Source: an uncultured Selenomonadales bacterium (lineage in GTDB: Bacteria > Bacillota > Negativicutes > Selenomonadales > Selenomonadaceae). Taken from it: DNA of 11,185 bases. Below the pieces are notes generated by a model. It searched no databases, had not been told where the DNA came from, and saw only the letters and a program-made list of their open reading frames with translations. The stretch lies in contig CAMVAG010000050.1 in the NCBI GenBank assembly GCA_947165405.1, positions 1 to 11,185 on the forward strand. The letters are read 5' to 3'. How positions within the stretch are numbered: the first letter of the stretch is position 1; each line of letters opens with the position of its first letter. The translations under genes were made by a program, and so were the position numbers. Positions 1 through 7,118 of the stretch are shown here, in pieces.

Positions 1-6
1 AAAAAT

Positions 7-35
7 TTGCGGCAAGGATTTTTTTTTGCTATCAT
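7..35 (+). promoter_or_regulatory. Probable sigma-A-type promoter of secA
   Basis: TTGCGG at 7-12 (-35) and TATCAT at 30-35 (-10) are separated by exactly 17 bases. The -10 is preceded by TG one base upstream (27-28), an extended -10 element. The spacer is mostly a T run. Transcription would start at about 42, giving a very short leader before the secA Shine-Dalgarno sequence at 52-57. The match is by eye; no start site is known. Confidence 0.55.
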
Positions 36-65
36 GAAGAAAATTCTTGGCAAGGAGTGATGAGT

Positions 66-2696
66 TTGTTCGGTTTCGGATTTTTGAAAAGATTTTTGGG
101 CGACAACAACGACAAGGAAATAAAACGCTTGCAAAAGACGGTTGATAAAATTAATGCGCTGGAGTCGGGACTTCAAAATTACACCGACGATAAACTTGCC
201 TCGTCGACGGATAAATTTCGCGAACGACTTCAAGCGGGCGAAACGCTGGAAAATATTTTGCCCGAAGCATTTGCAGTTTGCAGAGAAGCCTCGCGCAGAG
301 TTTTGGGCATGAGGCATTTCGACGTTCAACTTATGGGCGGCATGTGTCTTCACGAAGGAAAGATCGCTGAAATGAAAACCGGCGAGGGTAAAACTTTGGT
401 GGCGACGCTGCCCGTTTATCTCAACGCGCTCGAAGGCAAAGGCGTCCACATGGTCACCGTCAACGATTACCTCGCCCGCCGCGACTCGGAATGGATGGGA
501 CAACTTTATAACTTTCTCGGCTTGAGCGTCGGCTTGATTCTGCACGACATGGACTTCCCCGAACGCAAACATTCCTACAACTGCGACGTGACATTTGGCA
601 CGAACAACGAATTCGGCTTCGACTATCTGCGCGACAACATGGTCGTTCACGAGGAGCAAATGGTTCAGCGTCCGTTGCATTACGCGATTGTCGACGAGGT
701 TGACTCGATTCTGATTGACGAGGCACGCACGCCGCTGATTATTTCCGGCCCCGGTCAAAAGTCAACGGAAATGTATGCTGTCATGGCGCGAGCCGTTGCA
801 AATTTGAAAGAGGGCGACGATTACAAAGTCGACGAGAAACAAAAGACCGTTGCTCCGAACGACGAGGTTGTCCCGAAGATTGAAAAGTTCTTGGGGATTC
901 AAAATCTCTACGCGCCCGAAAATATCGAGTTGAGCCATTGCTTCACGATGGCTCTGCGTGCAAAGGCTTTAATGAAACGCGACCGCGATTACGTCGTGCG
1001 CGACAACGAAATTATAATCGTCGACGAATTCACGGGACGACTTATGACGGGGCGCAGATATTCCGACGGACTTCATCAAGCTATCGAAGCTAAAGAAGGC
1101 GTGAGGATTCAGCGCGAGTCACAAACTTTGGCGACGATAACTTTCCAAAATTATTTCCGCATGTATGACAAGCTTGCGGGCATGACAGGCACAGCCAAGA
1201 CCGAAGAGGATGAGTTCCTCAAAATTTACAAGCTGCCCGTCGTCGTCATTCCGACAAACAAACCCGTTTGCCGCATCGACCACCCCGATGTTGTCTACAA
1301 AAACAAACGCGCCAAGTATCGCGCCGTGACAAATGAAGTCGAACGCGTTCACGACAAAGGGCAACCCGTCCTTATCGGCACGACTTCGATTGAACAATCG
1401 GAAGAATTGAGCGGCTACCTCAAAAAGCGCGGCATTCCTCACAGCGTCCTCAATGCCAAATTTCATGAGAAGGAAGCACAGATTGTTGCCGACGCAGGCC
1501 AAAGAGGAGTTGTGACAATCGCGACGAACATGGCGGGGCGCGGCACCGATATTAAACTCGGCGAAGGCGTTCCCGAACTCGGCGGGCTGTTTATAATCGG
1601 CACGGAGCGTCACGAATCACGGCGAATCGATAATCAGCTGCGCGGGCGTTCCGGTCGTCAAGGTGACCCCGGCGAATCAAGATTTTACATTTCGTTGGAA
1701 GATGATTTAATGCGGCTGTTTGCTTCGGAGAATATCGCCAAAGTCATGGACAAGCTGGGCATGGAAGAGGACGAGCCGATTGAACACACGCTGATAACTC
1801 GTTCGATTGAACACGCGCAGAAAAAAGTTGAGGCGAGGAACTTTGACATTCGCAAGCACGTTTTGGAATATGACGACGTAATGAATCAGCAACGCGAGAT
1901 TTTGTACGGCGAACGGAAAAAAATTTTGCGAGGAGAAAATTTGCGCGACAACATACGCGGCATGGTCAATCACATAATCAAGCAGGAAATGAATCAATAC
2001 GCGAACGAAAAACTTTATCCCGAAGAGTGGCAACTTGACGAGCTGATAAAAGACGCCGAAAAAATTTTCGCACCCGTCGGAGCTTTGAAAGTTTCGGAGC
2101 TGGAAAAATTGAGCCGCGACGAACTCAAAGAGACTTTGGAAAAATTGGCGGAAGACACTTACAAACAGCGCGAGGCAATGTTTACGGCGGAAGTCATGCG
2201 CGAGCTTGAAAAAGTCGTCATGCTTCGAATCGTCGACAACAAATGGATGGAACACCTCGACCACATGGACATGTTGCGCGAGGGAATCAACTTGAGAGCC
2301 TACGGACAACGTGCGCCGCTTGTCGAATACAAAATCGAAGCTTTGGCGATGTTCGAGGAAATGGAAGGCGCAATTCAAGACCAAATCGCGGCGACGATGT
2401 ATCACGTTGCGGTTGTCCAAAATGCTCCGCCCGAAGAAGACGAGGAAGAAATTTCCGACACGCCGCCCGAACCTTCGCCGCAAGATGTTCGCGAGGCAGA
2501 ATCAATCGTTAAACGCGAGCAGGCAAAAGTCGAGGACAGACTTCAAACGGCGCGAGCCTCTCACGGCGACGAAACTTCCCCTGCCGAAAGTCAAAAGCGT
2601 GCCAAGACTGCCGACGGCAAAAAAATCGGGCGCAACGACCCTTGCCCCTGCGGCTCCGGAAAAAAATATAAAAACTGTTGCGGCAGAAATAAATAA
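66..2696 (+). CDS. secA: Protein translocase ATPase SecA
   Basis: SecA is the cytosolic motor ATPase that pushes unfolded precursor proteins through the SecYEG channel. Seen here (numbered from the TTG at 66, 876 residues): Walker A MKTGEGKT at about 103-110, the DEVD Walker B box at 210-213 followed by SILIDEARTP, the helicase-like motif TNMAGRGTDIKLG near 486-498, and QLRGRSGRQGD at 524-534. The C-terminal zinc knuckle has Cys860, Cys862, Cys871 and Cys872 in the CPCGSG-KKYKNCC arrangement that binds SecB or ribosome partners in other bacteria. Length is normal for the family. Start choice: AAGGAG (52-57) lies 8 bases before TTG 66, which is optimal. ATG 60 is only 2 bases from it and GTG 57 overlaps it, so TTG 66 (MFGFGFLKRF) is preferred, although ATG 60 would add just two residues. 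The secreted CAP-domain gene follows after 30 bases and is probably cotranscribed. Confidence 0.97.
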   Translation: MFGFGFLKRFLGDNNDKEIKRLQKTVDKINALESGLQNYTDDKLASSTDKFRERLQAGETLENILPEAFAVCREASRRVLGMRHFDVQLMGGMCLHEGKIAEMKTGEGKTLVATLPVYLNALEGKGVHMVTVNDYLARRDSEWMGQLYNFLGLSVGLILHDMDFPERKHSYNCDVTFGTNNEFGFDYLRDNMVVHEEQMVQRPLHYAIVDEVDSILIDEARTPLIISGPGQKSTEMYAVMARAVANLKEGDDYKVDEKQKTVAPNDEVVPKIEKFLGIQNLYAPENIELSHCFTMALRAKALMKRDRDYVVRDNEIIIVDEFTGRLMTGRRYSDGLHQAIEAKEGVRIQRESQTLATITFQNYFRMYDKLAGMTGTAKTEEDEFLKIYKLPVVVIPTNKPVCRIDHPDVVYKNKRAKYRAVTNEVERVHDKGQPVLIGTTSIEQSEELSGYLKKRGIPHSVLNAKFHEKEAQIVADAGQRGVVTIATNMAGRGTDIKLGEGVPELGGLFIIGTERHESRRIDNQLRGRSGRQGDPGESRFYISLEDDLMRLFASENIAKVMDKLGMEEDEPIEHTLITRSIEHAQKKVEARNFDIRKHVLEYDDVMNQQREILYGERKKILRGENLRDNIRGMVNHIIKQEMNQYANEKLYPEEWQLDELIKDAEKIFAPVGALKVSELEKLSRDELKETLEKLAEDTYKQREAMFTAEVMRELEKVVMLRIVDNKWMEHLDHMDMLREGINLRAYGQRAPLVEYKIEALAMFEEMEGAIQDQIAATMYHVAVVQNAPPEEDEEEISDTPPEPSPQDVREAESIVKREQAKVEDRLQTARASHGDETSPAESQKRAKTADGKKIGRNDPCPCGSGKKYKNCCGRNK

Positions 2697-2726
2697 TCCG
2701 ATATTTGCAGGAGGATGGTTTTATTC

Positions 2727-3164
2727 ATGAAAAAATTTTTCTTGAGCCTCGTGACGATTTTTATTTTGCTGACGGGAAATGCTTACGCCGCAGAAAATTT
2801 TGCGGTCGAGGTTTTGAATTTGGTCAACGCCGAACGCGCAAGAGTAGGAATCGCGCCGTTGAGATTGTCAAACGATTTGCAAGAGGCATCGAATATCAGA
2901 GCGCGTGAGGTCGTCGAATACTTTTCGCACACACGCCCTGACGGCTCGGATTGTTTCACGGTCATGAGGAATCGCGGAAGGACTTGCGGAGAAAACATCG
3001 CCGCCGGTCATGCTTCGCCCGCCGAAACCGTCGAACAGTGGATGAATTCCGATGGGCACCGCGAAAATATTTTGAATCCCGCCTTCCGCGAGCTGGGCGT
3101 CGGTTACGCTTACGAGGATTATTCGACTTATCATCATTATTGGGTTCAGCTTTTCAGAGGATAA
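2727..3164 (+). CDS. Secreted CAP-domain (SCP/YkwD-like) protein
   Basis: A small exported protein of 145 residues. It has a signal peptide (Lys2-Lys3, hydrophobic core about 4-17, likely cleavage after AYA near residue 21) followed by one CAP domain. Family landmarks visible are the N-terminal LVNAERA helix, FSHTRPDG (His68), GENIAAGH (Glu89), W-x-x-SDGHRENIL (His111) and the closing HYWVQLF. Two His and an acidic residue form the CAP cavity in characterised relatives; its substrate in bacteria is generally unknown. Cys76 and Cys87 could form a disulfide, which is inference. Start choice: an in-frame ATG at 2715 abuts the AGGAGG (2709-2714), too close to work, so ATG 2727, 12 bases downstream, is chosen; it also gives a cleaner signal peptide. 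The gene lies 30 bases after secA and ends in a terminator. Function beyond an extracytoplasmic or cell-wall location is not known. Confidence 0.9.
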   Translation: MKKFFLSLVTIFILLTGNAYAAENFAVEVLNLVNAERARVGIAPLRLSNDLQEASNIRAREVVEYFSHTRPDGSDCFTVMRNRGRTCGENIAAGHASPAETVEQWMNSDGHRENILNPAFRELGVGYAYEDYSTYHHYWVQLFRG

Positions 3165-3203
3165 AAAAATTTCCCCCGCCAAAATCGGCAGGGGATTTTT
3201 TTT
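3163..3203. terminator. Bidirectional rho-independent terminator
   Basis: An A7 run and CCCCCGCC (3173-3180) pair across the AAAATC loop with GGCAGGGG (3187-3194), with one C-A mismatch, followed by A and T8 (3196-3203). The A run on the left becomes the T tract on the opposite strand. The element can therefore end both the secA-CAP transcript and the converging thrC transcript. Confidence 0.85.
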
Positions 3204-3213
3204 GACAAGAAGA

Positions 3214-4722
3214 TTATTTTGCGGCGAAGTCGAGGACGCGTTGAGCCATTTCGTCTTTGTCGCAAACGTCGTTGTGTAAAATTTGCGCGGCGGATAAAAC
3301 TGCGAGGTTCTTCGGCATTTTGAAATTCGTTGCCCTGTTGAGGAGTTTGAGTTGCGCGAGGTCGTCGACGCCGTCAATCGGTTTTTCCAAAGCCTCAAGC
3401 ACCGCGCTTGTGAATTTGTAAGGGCTGGCAGTCGAGGCACTCAAGACGGGCGTCAAGTCTTTTGTCCTGCCGCGATATTTGCTTAGAGCTGCGATTGAAA
3501 CCGCGCTGTGCGTGTCGAGCAGATACTTGAAGGAAGCATAAACGCGCTTGATAAAAAGTTTGGTCTCGTCTTCGGTGACGTATTCGGCGTGGAAAATTTT
3601 ATCGAGGCGCGCCTTCAAAGTCTTGTCGATTTGGTACTTGCCCTTCGTATTCAATTCGGTCATGTAGCGGCTAACCTGCTTGAAGTCGCCGCCGCTTTCA
3701 TGATAAAGCAAACGTTCGAGGTTGCTTGAAATTAAAATATCCATCGAAGGCGTAATCGTCTTGAAAAATTCTCTGTTGCGATTGTAGACGCCCGTCGCGA
3801 AAAATTCCGTAAGGACGTTGTTCATGTTCGAGGCGCAGATTAATTTTTTGATGGGCAAGCCCATTCTCAAAGCGTAGTAAGCGGCGAGGATGTTCCCGAA
3901 ATTTCCGGTGGGCACGCTGATAATAATTTTGTCACCGAGTTTGATTTGATTCGTCTTGATGAGTTCGCGATAGCCCGCGAAGTAATAAGCAATTTGCGGG
4001 ACGAGCCGCCCCCAGTTAATCGAGTTGGCTGAACTTAATTTGACGCCGAGCTTGTCGAGTTCCGCACGGATTTTTTTGTCGCCGAAAATTTTCTTAACGC
4101 CGGTTTGCGCGTCGTCGAAATTTCCTCTGACCGCCGTGACGTTGACGTTTGAGCCGCCCTGCGTGACCATTTGCAGCTTTTGAATTTGACTGACGCCGCC
4201 GTCGGGATAGAAGACCATGATTTTAGTTTGAGGCACGTCCGCGAAGCCCGCCAAAGCCGCCTTGCCCGTGTCGCCCGAAGTCGCAACCAAAATCAAAATT
4301 GTTTTTGTCTCACCGACTTTCTTCAAAGCCATACGCATGAGGTGCGGCAACATTTGCAACGCAATATCTTTGAAAGCGGAAGTGGGACCGTGCCAAAGTT
4401 CCATGTTGCCGACGGGCGCGACGGGATTTTTCGGGTCTTGAATCAAAACGGCAACGGGCACCCGCGCCGTAACGTCAAACCAATTATAGGCAAGTTCCGC
4501 GCATTCGCCGAGTTCGTCTTCGGTGTAGTCCGTCAAATATTTTCCCAAGAGCCAAGCGGAAAGTTGTTCGTAGGTTTTGTCTTTGAGCGAGTCGATTTCC
4601 TCAAGCGTGACCTTCGGAATTTTTTCGGGGACGAAAAGCCCGCCGTCTTTTGCCAAACCTTGAAGGATTGCTTCCGCCGAAGTTATCGGCTTAATTTTTG
4701 AACGTGTGCTGATATATTTCAA
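3214..4722 (-). CDS. thrC: Threonine synthase
   Basis: A PLP enzyme that converts O-phosphohomoserine to threonine, the last step of threonine synthesis. Seen: the family N-terminus MKYISTR, then LAKDGGLFVPE (about 23-33). WHGPTSAFKD at 110-119 carries Lys118, the expected PLP Schiff-base lysine, and ATSGDTGKAAL at about 147-157 binds the cofactor phosphate. FYPDGGVSQIQKLQM and the PTGNFGNILAAYYA region follow. The 502-residue length fits the long bacterial ThrC form. Start choice: the open frame runs upstream to 4815, but those 31 extra codons do not resemble ThrC. TTG at 4722-4720 lies 9 bases after a strong AAAGGAG and gives the family N-terminus. The gene is alone on its side of the terminator. 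The operon upstream ends 197 bases before it with no obvious terminator, so read-through is possible. Confidence 0.95.
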   Translation of the reverse strand: MKYISTRSKIKPITSAEAILQGLAKDGGLFVPEKIPKVTLEEIDSLKDKTYEQLSAWLLGKYLTDYTEDELGECAELAYNWFDVTARVPVAVLIQDPKNPVAPVGNMELWHGPTSAFKDIALQMLPHLMRMALKKVGETKTILILVATSGDTGKAALAGFADVPQTKIMVFYPDGGVSQIQKLQMVTQGGSNVNVTAVRGNFDDAQTGVKKIFGDKKIRAELDKLGVKLSSANSINWGRLVPQIAYYFAGYRELIKTNQIKLGDKIIISVPTGNFGNILAAYYALRMGLPIKKLICASNMNNVLTEFFATGVYNRNREFFKTITPSMDILISSNLERLLYHESGGDFKQVSRYMTELNTKGKYQIDKTLKARLDKIFHAEYVTEDETKLFIKRVYASFKYLLDTHSAVSIAALSKYRGRTKDLTPVLSASTASPYKFTSAVLEALEKPIDGVDDLAQLKLLNRATNFKMPKNLAVLSAAQILHNDVCDKDEMAQRVLDFAAK

Positions 4723-4731
4723 ATTTAGAAT

Positions 4732-4738
4732 CTCCTTT
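4732..4738 (-). promoter_or_regulatory. Shine-Dalgarno site that fixes the thrC TTG start
   Basis: On the minus strand AAAGGAG occupies 4738-4732, 9 bases before the TTG at 4722. This pairing is what argues against the longer ATG-initiated frame beginning at 4815. Confidence 0.8.
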
Positions 4739-4790
4739 CTTTGAAGCTTTAAAGATTTTAATAGAGTGTGTTGAAAAATTCGAAACGCAG

Positions 4791-4823
4791 CGGGTAGCTG
4801 AAACCCGGCCGTCACGGATGACG
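4791..4823 (-). repeat. Two adjacent small hairpins in the thrC upstream region
   Basis: Two perfect 5-bp stems stand 2 bases apart. CGGGT-AGCTGAA-ACCCG is at 4791-4807 and CGTCA-CGGA-TGACG at 4810-4823. They lie in the 197-base non-coding gap (4723-4919) between the P-type ATPase relative and thrC, and are GC-rich inside an AT-rich stretch. They sit next to the 24-base tract that recurs at the right end of the window. They may be part of a dispersed intergenic repeat or an RNA leader. No T-box or known riboswitch core was recognised. No convincing promoter or terminator was found in this gap. Confidence 0.5.
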
Positions 4824-4828
4824 CTTCA

Positions 4829-4852
4829 AAAGAAAAAGTAGAAGAAAAAATT
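4829..4852 (-). repeat. 24-base dispersed repeat, copy 1
   Basis: On the minus strand this is a pyrimidine-rich tract, AATTTTTT followed by CTTCTACTTTTTCTTT. The same 24 bases occur on the plus strand at 11159-11182 with no mismatch. The two copies are therefore inverted relative to each other and bracket the five-gene operon. Copy 1 sits directly beside the two hairpins at 4791-4823. Confidence 0.6.
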
Positions 4853-4919
4853 TAAAGTTATTGAAACGCTTAATCGGAGCCGCCGTTTTAATTTACCAAC
4901 AGACTCTAACAGCTGACAG

Positions 4920-6104
4920 CTAACTTGTGCGTAATGAGTTCACCAAAATTATCACGCTGAAGATTATCACGCCGGCAAGCGACGCCAAAGGATGCCACGG
5001 TATTGGCGAATTTTCCAGCGCGGTCATAATCGCGGGCGGCACCAAAATTATCCAAGACATAAGCGCGATTAATCTGTTGGTTTTCAAAGTCTTTGCAATC
5101 TTCGCCGCCGTTTCCCTAAGCAACAAAAAACTTTCGAGCGTCGGGATTTCAAAATCGATTTTGTTTTCGTTCGAGGGAGTGAGCGAGCCGCCTTCCAACA
5201 AAAACGATACGTCGGCATTTTTGAGCGCGGGCAAGTCGTTCAGGTCGTTGCCGATAACCCCGACGATTTTTCCTTTGGCGCGGAGGATTTGAACTTCGCG
5301 AGCTTTGCCTTCGGGCGTCAAGTCGGTGCGGATATTGTCCGGCTCAAAATTTTTCATAAACCAACGCGTCATCTTTTTCGGCTGCGCGGTGAGCAAAAGC
5401 GTTTCAATTCCGTTGCGCTTGAGGTCGCCCAAAAATTTCATTGCCTCGTCGTTGAAGTCGTCTTTGAGCGCAATGAGTCCGCGAGCCGCTCTGCCCGTCG
5501 CCACGACGAGAACCGTCTTGCCTTTGACGTGCATTTGGTCAATCTTCGTGCGCAAGTTCGCGCTGATTGTCACGCCCAAACTTTCAATCCAAGTGAAATT
5601 CCCGACACGAACTGCCGTTCCGCTGACCATAGCCTCGACGCCGCGACCGGGCAATTCTTTAAAATCAATCGAGGGCTGCAATCTCAATCGCCGTCGTTTT
5701 GCCGTGTCGTAAATCAATCGCCCCAAAACATTTTCGGCATCGGTTTCGGCTCCCGCTGCCATTGCCAACAAAGTCGGTTGATTCAAACCTTCGGGCACCA
5801 AGTCCGTTATGTAATATTCGCCGTTCGTCAAGACCCGATTATAAGGCAAGCCGATAACATTTATATCTTGCAAAAATTTTAATGCGCCGGGCTTGTTGAG
5901 TTTCACGCCGAGCTTTTCGATTTTTCTTCCCGTCAAAAAAAGTGCGAACGGCGACGCAAAGATTAAGCAAATCGGTGAGAGCGCAATAAAGATTGAAAGA
6001 CCCGTCATGAGTGCCGCCTCAAGCCCCCGCGTGAAATAGAGCCAAGCCGACACCGCGCCGCTTATCAACAAGTCGAGAATGAAAAGTGCAATTATCTGTT
6101 TCAT
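4920..6104 (-). CDS. Truncated, catalytically degenerate P1B-type ATPase relative
   Basis: A 394-residue membrane protein that aligns by eye with the second half of copper-type P-type ATPases. Order: two membrane helices (about 3-25 and 30-58), a soluble P/N-domain-like part (about 60-340), then two C-terminal helices (about 344-362 and 371-388). Retained family features are PGRG (152-155), VGN (167-169), LTPEGKAREV (262-271) and NDLPALKNADV (289-299). Missing are the metal-binding HMA domain, the first helices and the A domain with TGE. The membrane CPC is ASP-like (50-52). DKTGTLT is replaced near 84-93 (GLPYNRVLT), the N-domain HP by NV (125-126), TGD by TAQ (239-241), and GDGxND by GNDLND. 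ATP-driven transport by phosphoenzyme is therefore not expected. Start: ATG 6104 follows the preceding TGA by one base with no clear Shine-Dalgarno, suggesting translational coupling; an upstream ATG at 6161 lies inside the dehydrogenase gene. The frame is intact, so this is treated as a gene. Its role is unknown. Confidence 0.85.
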   Translation of the reverse strand: MKQIIALFILDLLISGAVSAWLYFTRGLEAALMTGLSIFIALSPICLIFASPFALFLTGRKIEKLGVKLNKPGALKFLQDINVIGLPYNRVLTNGEYYITDLVPEGLNQPTLLAMAAGAETDAENVLGRLIYDTAKRRRLRLQPSIDFKELPGRGVEAMVSGTAVRVGNFTWIESLGVTISANLRTKIDQMHVKGKTVLVVATGRAARGLIALKDDFNDEAMKFLGDLKRNGIETLLLTAQPKKMTRWFMKNFEPDNIRTDLTPEGKAREVQILRAKGKIVGVIGNDLNDLPALKNADVSFLLEGGSLTPSNENKIDFEIPTLESFLLLRETAAKIAKTLKTNRLIALMSWIILVPPAIMTALENSPIPWHPLASLAGVIIFSVIILVNSLRTS

Positions 6105-6105
6105 A

Positions 6106-7071
6106 TCATTTATTGACGACGTTGACGGGCTTGCCGGCGAGCCACGCCTTGAGATTTTCAACGGCGATATTCATGAGGCGGGCGCGGGATTCTTTCGGTG
6201 CCCAAGAAATGTGCGGAGTGATAAAACAATTCTTCGCGCCGAGCAGAGGATTATCGCCTTTAATCGGTTCGGTCGAAACAACGTCAAGCCCCGCCGCCAA
6301 AACTTTTCCGCTGTCGAGAGCCTCGCGCAAATCTTCTTCGACAATCAAGCCGCCGCGACTGTTGTTTAAAATTATGACGCCGTCTTTCATTTTGGAAATA
6401 TTTTCTTTGCAGATAATGCCCTGCGTCGACGGGAAGAGCGGGCAGTGCAAAGCGATAACGTCCGAATTTTTAAAGAGGTCGTCGAGTGAGACAAAGGAGC
6501 AATCGCCGAGATTCGTGCCGACTTCGCGCATTGAATCGAACGCGATAATTTTCATGCCGAATGCTTGAGCAAGCTTGCCCGTCGTCTGACCGATTCGCCC
6601 GTAGCCGATAATGCCCATCGTCTTGCCGGCAAGTTCAATCAGCGGATAATCCCAAAAGCAGAAGTCCGCGCATTTTTCCCAACGCCCCTCGTGAACGGCT
6701 TTTGAGTGATGAGCAACGTGATGACAAATTTCCAACAGCAGAGCGAAGGCGAATTGCGCAACGGATTGCGTGCCGTAAGTCGGGATGTTCGTGACGGGAA
6801 TATTTTTTTCCTTAGCCGCTTGAGTGTCGACGACGTTATAGCCCGTCGCAAGCACGCCGATATATTTCACGTTGCAGGCGTCGAGAATTTTTTTCGTGAG
6901 CGGCGTTTTGTTCGTGAAGACAATTTCCGCGTCACCGATTCGCGAAATAATTTCGGCGTCGTCAGTCTGGCTCGTGCGGTCGTAGATTTTGCATTCGCCC
7001 AAAGTTTCCAAGCCTTCCCAGCTCAAGTCGCCGGGATTGAGAGTGTAGCCGTCCAACACAACGATTTTCAT
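6106..7071 (-). CDS. D-2-hydroxyacid dehydrogenase (glycerate dehydrogenase/hydroxypyruvate reductase type)
   Basis: An NAD-dependent oxidoreductase of 321 residues that interconverts a 2-keto acid and a D-2-hydroxy acid in the cytosol. Seen: an N-terminal catalytic domain with VLATGYNVVD (about 73-82), then the Rossmann fold with GYGRIG at 156-161. Asp179 at the end of the second strand favours NAD over NADP. The catalytic set is Arg239 (NNSRGG), Glu268 (DVVSTEP) and His287 in TPHISWAP, where the His-x-x-Trp pair is typical of the glycerate dehydrogenase branch. Length is normal and all key residues are present, so this is the clearly active enzyme of the operon. Start: ATG 7071 sits 8 bases after GAGGAGG (7086-7080). 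It lies 47 bases downstream of the DUF2142 gene and one base before the P-type ATPase relative. The exact substrate (hydroxypyruvate, glyoxylate or another keto acid) cannot be fixed from sequence. Confidence 0.9.
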   Translation of the reverse strand: MKIVVLDGYTLNPGDLSWEGLETLGECKIYDRTSQTDDAEIISRIGDAEIVFTNKTPLTKKILDACNVKYIGVLATGYNVVDTQAAKEKNIPVTNIPTYGTQSVAQFAFALLLEICHHVAHHSKAVHEGRWEKCADFCFWDYPLIELAGKTMGIIGYGRIGQTTGKLAQAFGMKIIAFDSMREVGTNLGDCSFVSLDDLFKNSDVIALHCPLFPSTQGIICKENISKMKDGVIILNNSRGGLIVEEDLREALDSGKVLAAGLDVVSTEPIKGDNPLLGAKNCFITPHISWAPKESRARLMNIAVENLKAWLAGKPVNVVNK

Positions 7072-7118
7072 TTTAAAAACCTCCTCAGTTTAAGTTATAC
7101 ACTTCGCAAAAAATTTAT

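Noticed and set aside
34..60. Tiny frame MKKILGKE whose TGA overlaps the secA ATG (TGATG), resembling a leader peptide
   Set aside because: It has no ribosome site, and its ATG lies inside the proposed -10 box, so it would not be transcribed from that promoter. Too short to support.
1119..2505. Long minus-strand open frames under secA (1119-1613, 1707-2483) and plus-strand frames in its 3' part
   Set aside because: They are antisense or out-of-frame shadows of secA codon use, with no start signals and no recognisable domains.
4171..4701. 176-residue plus-strand frame antisense to thrC
   Set aside because: Shadow of the thrC reading frame; no ribosome site or domain.
4723..4815. 31-codon N-terminal extension of thrC to ATG 4815
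   Set aside because: It has no similarity to ThrC, crosses one of the hairpins, and ignores the strong AAAGGAG followed by TTG that gives the family N-terminus.
4855..4919. Possible terminator after the P-type ATPase relative
   Set aside because: Only short, weak pairings (AAACG with CGTTT around a 15-base loop, and a CAGCTG palindrome) and no following T run on the minus strand. Read-through toward thrC cannot be excluded.
4723..4919. T-box or other amino-acid-responsive leader ahead of thrC
   Set aside because: No T-box core, no leader peptide with Thr/Ile runs, and no antiterminator/terminator pair was found; the hairpins are too small.
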